DNA of 64,000 nt from Paraglaciecola algarum. GTDB lineage: Bacteria; Pseudomonadota; Gammaproteobacteria; Enterobacterales; Alteromonadaceae. Below are positions 38,906 through 45,623 of this stretch, one piece after another. The DNA is taken from assembly GCF_021532655.1 (NCBI RefSeq), contig NZ_JAKGAS010000002.1, positions 310,001-374,000 on the forward strand, given 5' to 3'. The notes below the pieces were generated by a model that saw nothing but the letters and a program-made list of their open reading frames with translations, was not told where the DNA came from and made no database searches. Position 1 is the stretch's first letter. Every line of letters starts with the position of its first letter. The translations under genes were made by a program, and so were the position numbers.

Positions 38906-38977
38906 CTAATTTGTCAGGAACAAATAAGAACAGCTTTAGCTGGCCCGAAGGGTGAGTGCCAAGGATGGCAACGAATA
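38906..38977. repeat. 72-bp REP-like insertion inside the RAYT gene
   Basis: This segment sits exactly between the codons for Phe and Trp of the transposase motif GRFWEG and introduces stop codons. It contains a REP-like unit: CCCGAAGGG forms one small hairpin, and TGCCAAGGATGGCA a second. Twenty-eight bases, 38928-38955, are identical to 45941-45968, where the second hairpin has different bases but keeps its pairing. A REP unit within the gene of its own mobilising transposase type is notable. Confidence 0.7.
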
Positions 38978-39161
38978 AAACCTACCGGTGCAATTATCTT
39001 CTTTATTGGCTTCGCGGGCTATATATTCATTGAGGTTTCGCATTAACCAGCTGATGTCGTATAAACGTTGGCGATAGACTTTTACCGTATCAAGTACTTG
39101 TTTCATACTCCAACTATCAGCCGTTTTTTTATCGACAAATAACACCACATGCACATGGTTA

Positions 39162-39424
39162 TACCAATTACAGTAAATAATTAATCACTCAGCGAGAGTT
39201 TAAAAGAGCTTAAACAAGGCGCATGACTGAAGGAATAGTGGTGCTCTTTCAAAGATATGGAACGCAGTGTAAGCTCTTTTAAAACTCGCCTGAAAGGAGT
39301 GCCCCAGCGGGTTTTGCTTTTTGTTCTCACTATTTGAAAGGGAACAACCATTACGGCATAGTGGCGCCTCAATCAAAATCCGCTGGATGTACTCTGAGTG
39401 GTCAATTATTTACTGTAATTGGTA
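39162..39424. mobile_element. 263-bp MITE with 3-bp target duplication
   Basis: The element begins and ends with inverted copies of TACCAATTACAGTAAATAAT, extended with mismatches to about 34 bp. It is flanked on both sides by TTA (39159-39161 and 39425-39427), and removing it with one TTA exactly restores the RAYT codons for SNHVHVV. Two further inverted repeats lie inside: 39196-39212 with 39270-39287, and 39304-39316 with 39374-39386 (CCAGCGG type). It encodes no transposase. The 3-bp TTA/TAA target fits some IS5-superfamily groups, but the mobilising family is not identified. Confidence 0.85.
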
Positions 39425-39721
39425 TTACTCATTACCGCATACGCGCAAATATCAATTGCAAACACAGAGGCTAAAAATAATAACCTGTCCTCTACCCAAC
39501 CTCGCCTGTGTTCATAACTTTGACCTGAGTAGGAATCCACACCACACAAAAAACAGCGTCGTACACAACGTGAAACACAATGGTAATAAGGCGTATCGAT
39601 AAGACTAATTTGGCTTTTACGAGATTGAGGCATCACACACCATCCTTGGTTGTTTAATTCGTCTTAAGTCTAGTTCAGCTTCATTAAACTTCTAATTTAA
39701 TCATGGGTGTCTTTTTATTTT

Positions 39722-39785
39722 TTTTTGCGTTGTTTGCCAAAACCGTGACAACTAAACATTGTCGGAGTTTAGGCGCTTGTTATAT
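39722..39785 (-). repeat. Half of an attC site at the distal end of the array
   Basis: On the minus strand the sequence after higA begins TATAACAAGCGCCTAAACTC, the left arm of a VCR-like attC site. The matching right arm, expected to read GAGTTTAGGCGTTA, is not found to the left, where the RAYT remnant begins. The site is therefore truncated, and the array probably ended or was cut here. Confidence 0.55.
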
Positions 39786-39788
39786 TCC

Positions 39789-40082
39789 TTAGGCCATTGC
39801 AAAATCAATTTGATGAACTCTAGCTAAGTTTACATTATGTTTTGCTTGCCAAAGATCATAATTGTCTTGCATCGATAGCCAACTTTCAGGGCTACGGCCA
39901 AGCGCTTTCGAAAGTCGTAAAGCCATTTCTGGAGTAATAGCACTTTTAGCTTTTAAGATACGGCTTAAAGTTGAAGGAGAAACATCTAATTGTTTTGCAA
40001 CAAATCGACAACTATAGCCAAATGGTTCCATATAAACATCGGAAATAAATTCACCCGGATGCGGTGGATTATGCATATTCAT
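39789..40082 (-). CDS. higA: Antitoxin HigA, XRE-family
   Basis: A 97-residue helix-turn-helix antitoxin. The NPPHPGEFI start, the HTH LDVSPSTLSRILKAKSAITPEMALRLSKAL and the SPESWLSMQDNYDLWQA tail are typical of HigA. The start codon overlaps the toxin stop by one base (TAATG), giving translational coupling with the usual higB-before-higA order. It should neutralise HigB and repress the shared promoter. It ends four bases before the half attC site, so it lies within an integron cassette. Confidence 0.92.
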   Translation of the reverse strand: MNMHNPPHPGEFISDVYMEPFGYSCRFVAKQLDVSPSTLSRILKAKSAITPEMALRLSKALGRSPESWLSMQDNYDLWQAKHNVNLARVHQIDFAMA

Positions 40083-40360
40083 TAGTGATAATCCTCATAA
40101 TTTAAAATAAAAGCATTGCCATCTTTAAATTCGAATGTGACTCGCCAATTACCATTTACAGTAATAGACCAAATTCCATCTCGTTTACCTTTTAAGGGAT
40201 GTAACTTAAACCCTGGTAAGTCGATGTCGTCTAAAACAGTCGCAGTATCAATAGCGGCAAGTTGCATTCTAAGTCGACGCTCATGCTTAGCTTGAATGCC
40301 AGCTATTGTGCCTGACTCAAAGAACTTTCTCAGTCCTTTATGTTTAAATGATTTAATCAT
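40082..40360 (-). CDS. higB: Toxin HigB, RelE-family mRNA interferase
   Basis: A 92-residue toxin. MIKSFKHKGLRKFFESG opens the protein, LKGKRDGIWSITVNGNWRVTFEF contains the conserved core, and it closes with a His-ended DYH, as in HigB/HigB-1 ribosome-dependent endonucleases. The ATG at 40360 follows the promoter directly; the longer in-frame reading to 40450 would run through the attC site and promoter and is rejected. Toxin-antitoxin cassettes are common in chromosomal integrons, where they may stabilise the array. Confidence 0.92.
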   Translation of the reverse strand: MIKSFKHKGLRKFFESGTIAGIQAKHERRLRMQLAAIDTATVLDDIDLPGFKLHPLKGKRDGIWSITVNGNWRVTFEFKDGNAFILNYEDYH

Positions 40361-40367
40361 AACCGAA

Positions 40368-40396
40368 AGTGTAGCGCGTTGCGCAACACGTGTCCA
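40368..40396 (-). promoter_or_regulatory. higBA promoter with operator-like palindrome
   Basis: On the minus strand TGGACA (40391-40396) and TACACT (40368-40373) are separated by exactly 17 bases, a good sigma-70 promoter ending 7 bases before the higB ATG, so the leader is very short. The spacer contains the palindrome TTGCGCAA (40379-40386) in a longer GTTGCGCAAC symmetry, a plausible HigA operator for autoregulation. The cassette thus carries its own promoter. Confidence 0.7.
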
Positions 40397-40402
40397 GAAG
40401 GA

Positions 40403-40465
40403 ATATAACGCCCCAATCACCGGGCGCAACGTAGCTGGCTCCGAGTGCATTGGCTTGTAATGAGC
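40403..40465 (-). repeat. attC site between higBA and the SDR segment
   Basis: A 63-bp site read on the minus strand: it begins GCTCATTACAAGCC and ends GGGGCGTTATAT, with the recombination triplet GTT. The imperfectly paired inner part contains CAGCTACGTTGCGCC. The left box reads CATTAC instead of CATAAC, and the site is much shorter than the 114-152 bp sites nearer intI, so it belongs to a different attC type. Confidence 0.6.
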
Positions 40466-40515
40466 GGTTCTGTATTCGGGTATATCTACTAGGATAGCAG
40501 ATCACACTTTATTCC

Positions 40516-41295
40516 CTAGTAATTTTGAGGAAGCCCAACTCGTTCTCGACCCTCTTTCGTTTTGATTGAAAAATCAGTACCTGCAAACTCTTCGCCTTCG
40601 CGCCCACATAAAAACGCCACTGCCTCTGCTGCCCATCTCGGTGGAATATGTACAGACCAGTCTAGGTTACTCACAGCGTTAATTTCCGCATCACGAATTC
40701 TTGCCATCATGTCGGTTGCTACTGTGCCCGGAGACAAGCCAACAACACGGATATTTTTATCGTGTAATTCATTATGAGCGACTTCAGTAAGCTTTTTCAC
40801 TGCCGACTTTGTTGAACAGTAATGACTCCAGCCAGGCAACGCACTATTAGCAGCACCTGAACTCATATTAACGATTACCCCTTCACCAGCTTCGACCATA
40901 TAAGGTAAAACGGCCCGCATACAGTAATAAACACCTTTATAATTAATGTCTGCTGCCAAAGACCATTCAACTGGATCACTATCAATCAGGTGACTTAGAG
41001 GGTCGATAACACCCGCGTTGTTTATTAAAAAATCTATTTTACCCGCTTGATCAATGCAGTACTTAGCGGTAGCCTCCACAGAAGAGTAATCCGTGACATC
41101 ACATACGTGAGCTCTCGCCTCGCCTCCTTTGCTGTTTATCATCAAAACAGCTTCTTCTAGTTTATCTGAGCTGCGTGCGGCAAGTATGACGCTTGCACCT
41201 AGCTCAGCCAGCTTTTCCGCTGTTGCTAAGCCTATACCTTTACTCGCCCCCATAATTAAGGCTGTCTTATTGGTAAAATCTAAGGTTTGTGACAT
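40516..41295 (-). CDS. Short-chain dehydrogenase/reductase
   Basis: A classical SDR of 259 residues. The NAD(P)-binding GASKGIG (residues 17-23), the NNAG motif, Ser in NMSSGA and the YCSTK catalytic Tyr and Lys are all present. It begins 1 base after the azoreductase stop, so the two form an operon divergent from the LysR gene. Substrate unknown; the pairing suggests quinone, aldehyde or xenobiotic detoxification. It apparently lies inside a large integron cassette. Confidence 0.9.
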   Translation of the reverse strand: MSQTLDFTNKTALIMGASKGIGLATAEKLAELGASVILAARSSDKLEEAVLMINSKGGEARAHVCDVTDYSSVEATAKYCIDQAGKIDFLINNAGVIDPLSHLIDSDPVEWSLAADINYKGVYYCMRAVLPYMVEAGEGVIVNMSSGAANSALPGWSHYCSTKSAVKKLTEVAHNELHDKNIRVVGLSPGTVATDMMARIRDAEINAVSNLDWSVHIPPRWAAEAVAFLCGREGEEFAGTDFSIKTKEGRERVGLPQNY

Positions 41296-41296
41296 C

Positions 41297-41923
41297 TCAA
41301 TTTTCCTCCAATGTATTTTTTACTTGTGCCATCAATGCAAGCTTTTGTTTGTCCAAACTTTCCTCGTCGACTACAGATGTGCCCTCTATACGAAATACGG
41401 TTATGTCTTCTATCCCTATAAACTTCAGCAAGGCAACAAGGTAAGTTTCAAAAAAATTCATTGAGCGTAGCTCGCCATTCTCGACGTAACCTTTTGCGCC
41501 ATATGACAAAGCCAGAATTGCTTTCTTTCCACGCACTAGGCCAGAGAAGCCAGTTTCATCGAAATTAAAGGTCTCGCCGACCCTAACAATTTGGTCAACC
41601 CATGCCTTTAGTGATGAAGGAACCCCAAAGTTATACATAGGCGCACTGATTATTAGCGTTTCAGCTTCTCTAATTTCTTTAATTAATTGATCTGATAACG
41701 ACGTGGCTTCCTCCAGTACAGGCGTGAAGTTTTCCTTTGGGGTAAAGAAGCCAGTAATTGTATCTTGTGAAATAGAAGGGATTTCTAGGTACGATAAGTC
41801 ACGCAGACAGATATCGATGTCAGGCGTGTTGATAACAAGCTGACTTTGAACTGCATCAGCAATAAATTTGGAGTGAGAACCAGCACCACGTGGGCTGGAG
41901 TCAATACGTAGTAATGATGGCAT
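41297..41923 (-). CDS. FMN-dependent NADH:quinone reductase/azoreductase (AzoR-like)
   Basis: A flavodoxin-fold enzyme of 208 residues, near the 200-residue length of E. coli AzoR. The phosphate loop is SSPRGAGSHS, and APMYNFGVPSSLKAWVDQI with VRVGETF form the FMN site. LALSYGAKGY replaces the usual SRGG. It reduces quinones or azo bonds with two electrons. It is first in the azoR-SDR operon and divergent from the LysR gene, which is the probable regulator responding to quinones or electrophiles. Confidence 0.9.
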   Translation of the reverse strand: MPSLLRIDSSPRGAGSHSKFIADAVQSQLVINTPDIDICLRDLSYLEIPSISQDTITGFFTPKENFTPVLEEATSLSDQLIKEIREAETLIISAPMYNFGVPSSLKAWVDQIVRVGETFNFDETGFSGLVRGKKAILALSYGAKGYVENGELRSMNFFETYLVALLKFIGIEDITVFRIEGTSVVDEESLDKQKLALMAQVKNTLEEN

Positions 41924-42027
41924 TTCCTAATATCCTAACTCTGGTTAATAACTGAGAGAATAGTAATTAATGCATTTGAAATGATAAACTACGCTAAAAG
42001 CAAATCAATAATGCAAAGGGCGCACGA

Positions 42028-42924
42028 ATGAATTTAGACCATATCCATCTCTTTATTCTGGTATACAAGGCAAAAAGCTTTGCTAGCGTAGCTAAAGAGT
42101 TGAACGTCGCCCCCTCTTCAGTATCACGCGCCATTGCTGGTTTGGAAGGGCAATTACAAGCTCGTTTATTTCAACGTACAACCCGTTCATTAACACCGAC
42201 TCAATTAGGAGAGGATTACTTCCATAGGGTAGAGGCACTTATTGATGAATTGGAGTTAGCTAAGGACGAGGTTTTCAACCAGAATTCAGAGCCATTTGGT
42301 AGCATAAAAGTGACGGCATCAACTTCATTTGGCCAAAAAGTTCTCTCCCCCATTCTTAGTGGCTTCTTTGACCGCCACCCCAAAATCCGACTTGATCTAG
42401 TGCTAAGCGATGCTCAAGTCAATGTAATAGATGATAGATTTGACTTGGCGATCCGCCATGGCGCTCTTCGAGATAGCAGTTTGGTTGCTAGAAAACTCAT
42501 GGACGTTCGCTATGCACTTGTGGCATCACCAAACTACTTAGCAAGATCAGAAAAAATAGAAAAACCACGCGATATTCTTGCACATCGACTCATTAGTTTT
42601 GCCTATAGTTCATTTAATACAGAATGGCGTTTCAAAAAAGACGAATTAATAGAATCGATTCCGATAGAGCCAGTTCTAACAATGACAACTGCGTCTGCAA
42701 TCCAAGCAGCAACAGAGAACGACGCGGGTATCGCACTTCTGCCAAATTGGGCCATTAAAGATCACTTGAAGGCTAAAAAGCTGATTAATATTTTGCCAGA
42801 TTGGCAAGTCGCTGGAGCAGATTTTGACACATCTATTTGGTTAGTTTATCCATCTAAACGTTTTTTACCTGTTAAAACAAGAGCATTCATAGATTACTTG
42901 TTGGTCAACGTAAAAGCGGTTTAG
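42028..42924 (+). CDS. LysR-family regulator of the azoreductase-SDR operon
   Basis: A 298-residue LysR protein: winged HTH with LNVAPSSVSRAIAGLEGQL and LFQRTTRSL, and an effector domain of the CrgA/AaeR-like group (FDLAIRHGALRDSSLVARKL, SPNYLARSE, NDAGIALLPNWA). It is divergent from azoR across 104 bases, the usual place for LysR operators. Its stop codon lies 2 bases before an attC boundary, and it reads toward intI, opposite to normal cassette genes. Confidence 0.9.
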   Translation: MNLDHIHLFILVYKAKSFASVAKELNVAPSSVSRAIAGLEGQLQARLFQRTTRSLTPTQLGEDYFHRVEALIDELELAKDEVFNQNSEPFGSIKVTASTSFGQKVLSPILSGFFDRHPKIRLDLVLSDAQVNVIDDRFDLAIRHGALRDSSLVARKLMDVRYALVASPNYLARSEKIEKPRDILAHRLISFAYSSFNTEWRFKKDELIESIPIEPVLTMTTASAIQAATENDAGIALLPNWAIKDHLKAKKLINILPDWQVAGADFDTSIWLVYPSKRFLPVKTRAFIDYLLVNVKAV

Positions 42925-42926
42925 CC

Positions 42927-43078
42927 TCATAACGCCTGGCACAGCGGCGGAGTGAGGGGCTTAAGTTTTGCTACACTGAGCGCAGCGAAGGCAAAACCTT
43001 AATGCCCCGAAACGACGTCCAGCCCGCCGAGCGAAGCGAGAGTGTTTTAAGGGCGTTGCTGCTGCCACTTGTTATGTG
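42927..43078 (-). repeat. attC site 1 (distal to the 78-aa cassette)
   Basis: A 152-bp imperfect palindrome, read on the minus strand from GCACATAACAAGTGG to CCAGGCGTTATGA. Outer boxes CATAAC and GTTATGA and paired arms (GGGGCATTAAGGTTTTGCC with its near-complement around GCTTAAGTTTTGC) show the usual folded site. Its inner sequence is closely related to that of the site at 43429-43575, showing homogenised, VCR-like repeats. Confidence 0.85.
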
Positions 43079-43168
43079 CTTGATTCTGGTTTGAAGCTCA
43101 ACCAACTACTTAATTTATCTTAGAGACAGATAATTTATGGTTGCAAAGTATGAGTTGGATTTATATTG

Positions 43169-43405
43169 TCACGATTTACCACTCATTTTTGCTGGTTTTG
43201 GAGCGCCATATTGCGCTTCAAATTTTCTAAATGCCTTTTCTAGAGCTTCGGGGTCGGCTATTTCATCAAGGGATTCTAAAAGTATTGTCAGAAGGTAATT
43301 GTTTCCGTATCCATACTTGGAATTCAGAGACCTTAACTTGCTGTAGGCTTTTTCCGACATTGCAGCACCGAATCTTTTCGGTAGAGGAAAACGTTTATCT
43401 TTCAT
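43169..43405 (-). CDS. Integron cassette protein, unknown, 78 residues
   Basis: Start at the ATG at 43405, after a TGGGGCTCC-type leader; MKDKRFPLPKRFGAAMSEKA opens a helical, charged protein. LRSLNSKYGYGNNYLLTILLESLDEI and DPEALEKAFRKFEAQYG follow. The pattern suggests a small helical or ribbon-helix-helix-like protein, but no family is recognised. It reads away from intI and is followed by attC site 1, so it is a normal gene cassette. Confidence 0.7.
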   Translation of the reverse strand: MKDKRFPLPKRFGAAMSEKAYSKLRSLNSKYGYGNNYLLTILLESLDEIADPEALEKAFRKFEAQYGAPKPAKMSGKS

Positions 43406-43428
43406 GGGCTGGGGCTCCAATTTTGGTG

Positions 43429-43575
43429 CACATAACGCCGAGCACAACGGCGCAGTTAAGGGGTAACAGTTTTGCTAGGCTGAGCTTGCGAAGGCAAAAC
43501 TGATGCCCCGAAACTGCGTCCAGCCCGGCCCGCGAAGCGGGGTGTTTTAGGGCGAGTTGCTGCGCCTTGTTATGC
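43429..43575 (-). repeat. attC site 2
   Basis: A site of about 147 bp on the minus strand, from GGGCATAACAAGGCGCAGC to CGGCGTTATGTGC. Boundaries CATAAC and GTTATGT, the inner GGGGCATCAGTTTTGCCTTC and its pairing partner CAAAACTGTTACCCC are closely related to site 1. The two share long conserved blocks, as in Vibrio cassette arrays. Confidence 0.85.
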
Positions 43576-44012
43576 CCCTGTTTTATTGAGAGAACCTTGA
43601 ATGCAAAAGCGACCAACCTTACACGCACAGCTTGCTGAAAGGCAAGTTGGTACACGCTAGAAGACAAGATTAACCAATTAATTTTCGATTACCATCGCGA
43701 AGGATAGGTAAGGATTAGCGCAAAACTATACAAAGCTCAAAGAATGGTGATTAACCAACTTGCTTGGGCGGCCAATATTAGTGGTGATTTACTTTATTTT
43801 ACAGATTGCTAGGTTAAAGCCATGGTTGGCACTGTTTTGGCGTTGCACAAACTAAGACGGACTTTATAAATTGGGCTGCACATTACTGTATTAAAATTCA
43901 CATTACCAAGCAAGATCAACTTTAACGCTTGATGGCTATTGGCTTAGGTTTAGTAATTATTATTGCACGAACCTTAGATCCCCTAACAAACTTGATGTAC
44001 GTTCTTCCCAAA
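43576..44012. other. Integron cassette without a recognisable gene
   Basis: This 437-bp stretch between two attC sites carries no convincing coding frame on either strand. The plus strand keeps short fragments such as NQLIFDYHREG and NQLAWAANISGDLLYF in different frames broken by stops, suggesting a decayed gene read toward intI. The minus strand offers only about 30 codons (FVRGSKVRAIIITKPKP). It could alternatively hold a non-coding RNA. Confidence 0.55.
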
Positions 44013-44126
44013 GCATAACGCCGCCAGAACGCGGCAATTTTGGAGTTGATTTTTTTGTGGCAGCTTAGCGACCGCCATAAAAAAGCGACGGAAAAATTGC
44101 TCGCCGTTACTGGCCTTGTTATGAGC
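44013..44126 (-). repeat. attC site 3 (first cassette)
   Basis: A 114-bp site on the minus strand starting GCTCATAACAAGGCC and ending CTGGCGGCGTTATGC. The arms CAATTTTTCCGTCGC and its partner AATTGCCGCG pair imperfectly. It begins 6 bases after the stop of the 88-residue gene, the classic cassette layout. Its inner sequence differs from sites 1 and 2. Confidence 0.85.
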
Positions 44127-44131
44127 ATTAA

Positions 44132-44398
44132 TTACTTCAAAGAATCAATAAGATCCCGTACTGTTGAAAAGTATTCGTTAGTTGGTCCACCGAAGCCGAC
44201 AGAGGGATTTCCTTTTGGCACTCGCAAACCAAGTTTAGAAACATGATCGAGTGCAGCTTGATATTTATCATAGTCGTCAGACACCACATCACATTCATTA
44301 AATTTGTTTTCCAAGTGCTGTTTCACATCTCGCCTTAAATCGTCCGGTAGGTCTACATCATTTTCATATGGCTTTAATGCTTCTATTACGTTATCCAT
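44132..44398 (-). CDS. Integron cassette protein, unknown, 88 residues
   Basis: First cassette gene. MDNVIEALKPYENDVDLPDD begins an acidic helical protein, with a C-terminal VGFGGPTNEYFSTVRDLIDSL. AGGA lies 8 bases before the ATG, and the boundary with attI is about 30 bases upstream, so it could be expressed from a promoter in the intI-attI region. No family recognised; the acidic character is noted only. Confidence 0.75.
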   Translation of the reverse strand: MDNVIEALKPYENDVDLPDDLRRDVKQHLENKFNECDVVSDDYDKYQAALDHVSKLGLRVPKGNPSVGFGGPTNEYFSTVRDLIDSLK

Positions 44399-44423
44399 CT
44401 TAGAGTCCTATCTTTAAGGGTGG

Positions 44424-44654
44424 TTGCTCATAACAATTTAATAGTGCGCTAACCGCGCATATTTCTATTTACATGTCGCGCACTTTCTTAATTTTACTAT
44501 TTTTATCAAATTTCATAACACATTGCTACTTAAAGAAAAATTTATACTGATAGAAATTTTATACTCTACAAAAGTGCGCGATCCGCGCATTTTCCTATAT
44601 ATGGGGGAAATTACGCTATACTGTATAAATAACCAGTTGTGTGTGGGGTGTAAA
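44424..44654. promoter_or_regulatory. attI region and intI promoter with paired repeats
   Basis: The attI crossover is the GTTATGAGC read on the minus strand at 44426-44434. Two 18-bp direct repeats, agtgcgctaaccgcgcat at 44443-44460 and agtgcgcgatccgcgcat at 44573-44590, match at 16 positions, and each is near-palindromic (TGCGC/GCGCA). A related half, GTCGCGCAC, lies near 44475. They may be accessory integrase sites in attI or operators. TATACT at 44617-44622 is a possible intI -10 box. Confidence 0.6.
44621..44636 (+). promoter_or_regulatory. LexA-like box at the intI promoter
   Basis: CTGTATAAATAACCAG matches the SOS box CTGT-N8-ACAG with one mismatch, overlaps the candidate -10 and ends 18 bases before the intI start. 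Integron integrase promoters are commonly LexA-controlled, so cassette shuffling here is probably induced by the SOS response. Confidence 0.6.
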
Positions 44655-45623
44655 ATGAAAACTAAGTCACCATTTTTGCAGTATATAATTGACTACATGT
44701 TAACTAGGCAATACTCGCTAAGGACGATTGAAACCTATTTGAAATGGATAACGTCATTTATACATTTTCACCAAAAACGACACCCAGCCTCGATGGGCGA
44801 TAATGAGGTAGAAGTTTATCTCGAACATTTAGTATTAAAAAACAATGTCGCTCCAAGTACTCAAGCCACTGCACTGAATTCTTTGGCATTTTTATATAAA
44901 CATATAGTCAAAAACGAACTGTCATTAAATCTAAATTTTGTACGCTCAAAGCGACAAGCTAAATTACCTGTGGTCATGACAAAAGATGAAGTAAAGCTAT
45001 TGATGACAAAATTAACCAAGCGATATTATTTAATTGCAGGGTTAATGTATGGCAGTGGCTTGCGAGTAATGGAGACTGTTCAACTACGAGTGCAAGACAT
45101 TGATTTTGATTACAAAAGTATCCGTGTATGGAATGGCAAAGGCAACAAACACCGAATAGTCACCTTGGCCAATGAATTAATTCCTGCACTTAGAAATCAA
45201 ATTATACAAGTCGATGAGTATTTGAAACTAGATATTAAAAATGACCAGTTTTCTGGGGTATGGATGCCTCACGCATTAGCTAAAAAATATCCATCAGCGA
45301 ACAAATCTTTAGCCTGGCAGTATTTATTTCCATCTTACAAATTAAGTGCCGATCCTGAGACTGGTGAAATTAGACGGCATCATTTTCATCATACCTGTGT
45401 TAGAAAAGCAGTGAAGGTAGCGGTTAATGCAGCGGGACTTACCAAACAAATAACACCTCATACTTTTAGGCACTCGTTTGCCACTCATTTACTCCAATCT
45501 GGCGCAGATATTAGAACCGTTCAAACTCAACTTGGACATTCAGATGTGCAAACTACCCAAATTTATACTCATGTATTACAGCAAGGCGCAAATGGGGTAA
45601 CTAGCCCACTATCCCGCTTATAA
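44655..45623 (+). CDS. intI: Integron integrase IntI
   Basis: A tyrosine recombinase of 322 residues that recombines attI and folded attC sites. Catalytic residues: Arg137, His269, Arg272, His295 and Tyr304 (GSGLRVME, TPHTFRHSFATHL, LGHSDVQTTQIYTHV). The integron-specific insertion lies at about residues 198-226 (QFSGVWMPHALAKKYP, SLAWQYLFPS), which separates IntI from XerC/D. The start at 44655 matches the IntI N-terminus; in-frame codons back to 44523 cross the promoter and LexA box and are rejected. The gene looks intact, so the integron may be active. Confidence 0.95.
   Translation: MKTKSPFLQYIIDYMLTRQYSLRTIETYLKWITSFIHFHQKRHPASMGDNEVEVYLEHLVLKNNVAPSTQATALNSLAFLYKHIVKNELSLNLNFVRSKRQAKLPVVMTKDEVKLLMTKLTKRYYLIAGLMYGSGLRVMETVQLRVQDIDFDYKSIRVWNGKGNKHRIVTLANELIPALRNQIIQVDEYLKLDIKNDQFSGVWMPHALAKKYPSANKSLAWQYLFPSYKLSADPETGEIRRHHFHHTCVRKAVKVAVNAAGLTKQITPHTFRHSFATHLLQSGADIRTVQTQLGHSDVQTTQIYTHVLQQGANGVTSPLSRL

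Larger units (their letters stand above)
38405..39636 (-). pseudogene. REP-associated tyrosine transposase (RAYT), twice interrupted
   Basis: Remnant of a Y1-type single-strand transposase of the RAYT group. The N-terminal part (PYYHCVSRCVRRCFLCG, SYEHRRGWVEDRL, CAYAVMSN), the middle (HVHVV metal site, LVDKK-like segment, RNLNEYIAREANKED with the active-site Tyr) and the C-terminal part (MAYVDLNPVRAKM, LERLGLSDEQW) are collinear but separated. A 263-bp MITE splits the SN and HVHVV codons, and a 72-bp REP-like insert splits the RF and WEG codons of TGRFWEGQFKSQ. Removing both restores one continuous frame of about 300 codons. The gene is presumably inactive. Confidence 0.88.
39779..45623. mobile_element. 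Chromosomal integron: cassette array and integrase
   Basis: The right end is an intI gene reading rightward; the array lies to its left, and most cassette genes read leftward, away from intI, as in all integrons. Recombination-type boundaries (GTTATGA or similar, on the minus strand) occur at 44428-44434 (attI junction), 44013, about 43430, 42927 and 40403. attC sites follow the cassette genes. The leftmost attC (39779 leftward) keeps only one half. Contents in order from intI: 88-aa unknown, ORF-poor cassette, 78-aa unknown, a 2.5-kb LysR/azoreductase/SDR segment and higBA. Confidence 0.85.

Noticed and set aside
40361..40450. N-terminal extension of HigB
   Set aside because: It would translate the promoter, operator and part of an attC site; the ATG at 40360 matches the family N-terminus.
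43395..43667. 90-codon leftward frame across attC site 2
   Set aside because: It runs through the attC site and out of the ORF-poor cassette, overlaps the 78-residue gene, and owes its length to the palindromic attC sequence.
42926..44126. Possible CRISPR array
   Set aside because: The repeats are few, long, imperfectly palindromic and separated by unequal, gene-sized stretches; they are attC sites.
44523..44654. N-terminal extension of IntI
   Set aside because: The extra codons cross the promoter and LexA-like box and have no resemblance to IntI, which starts at 44655.
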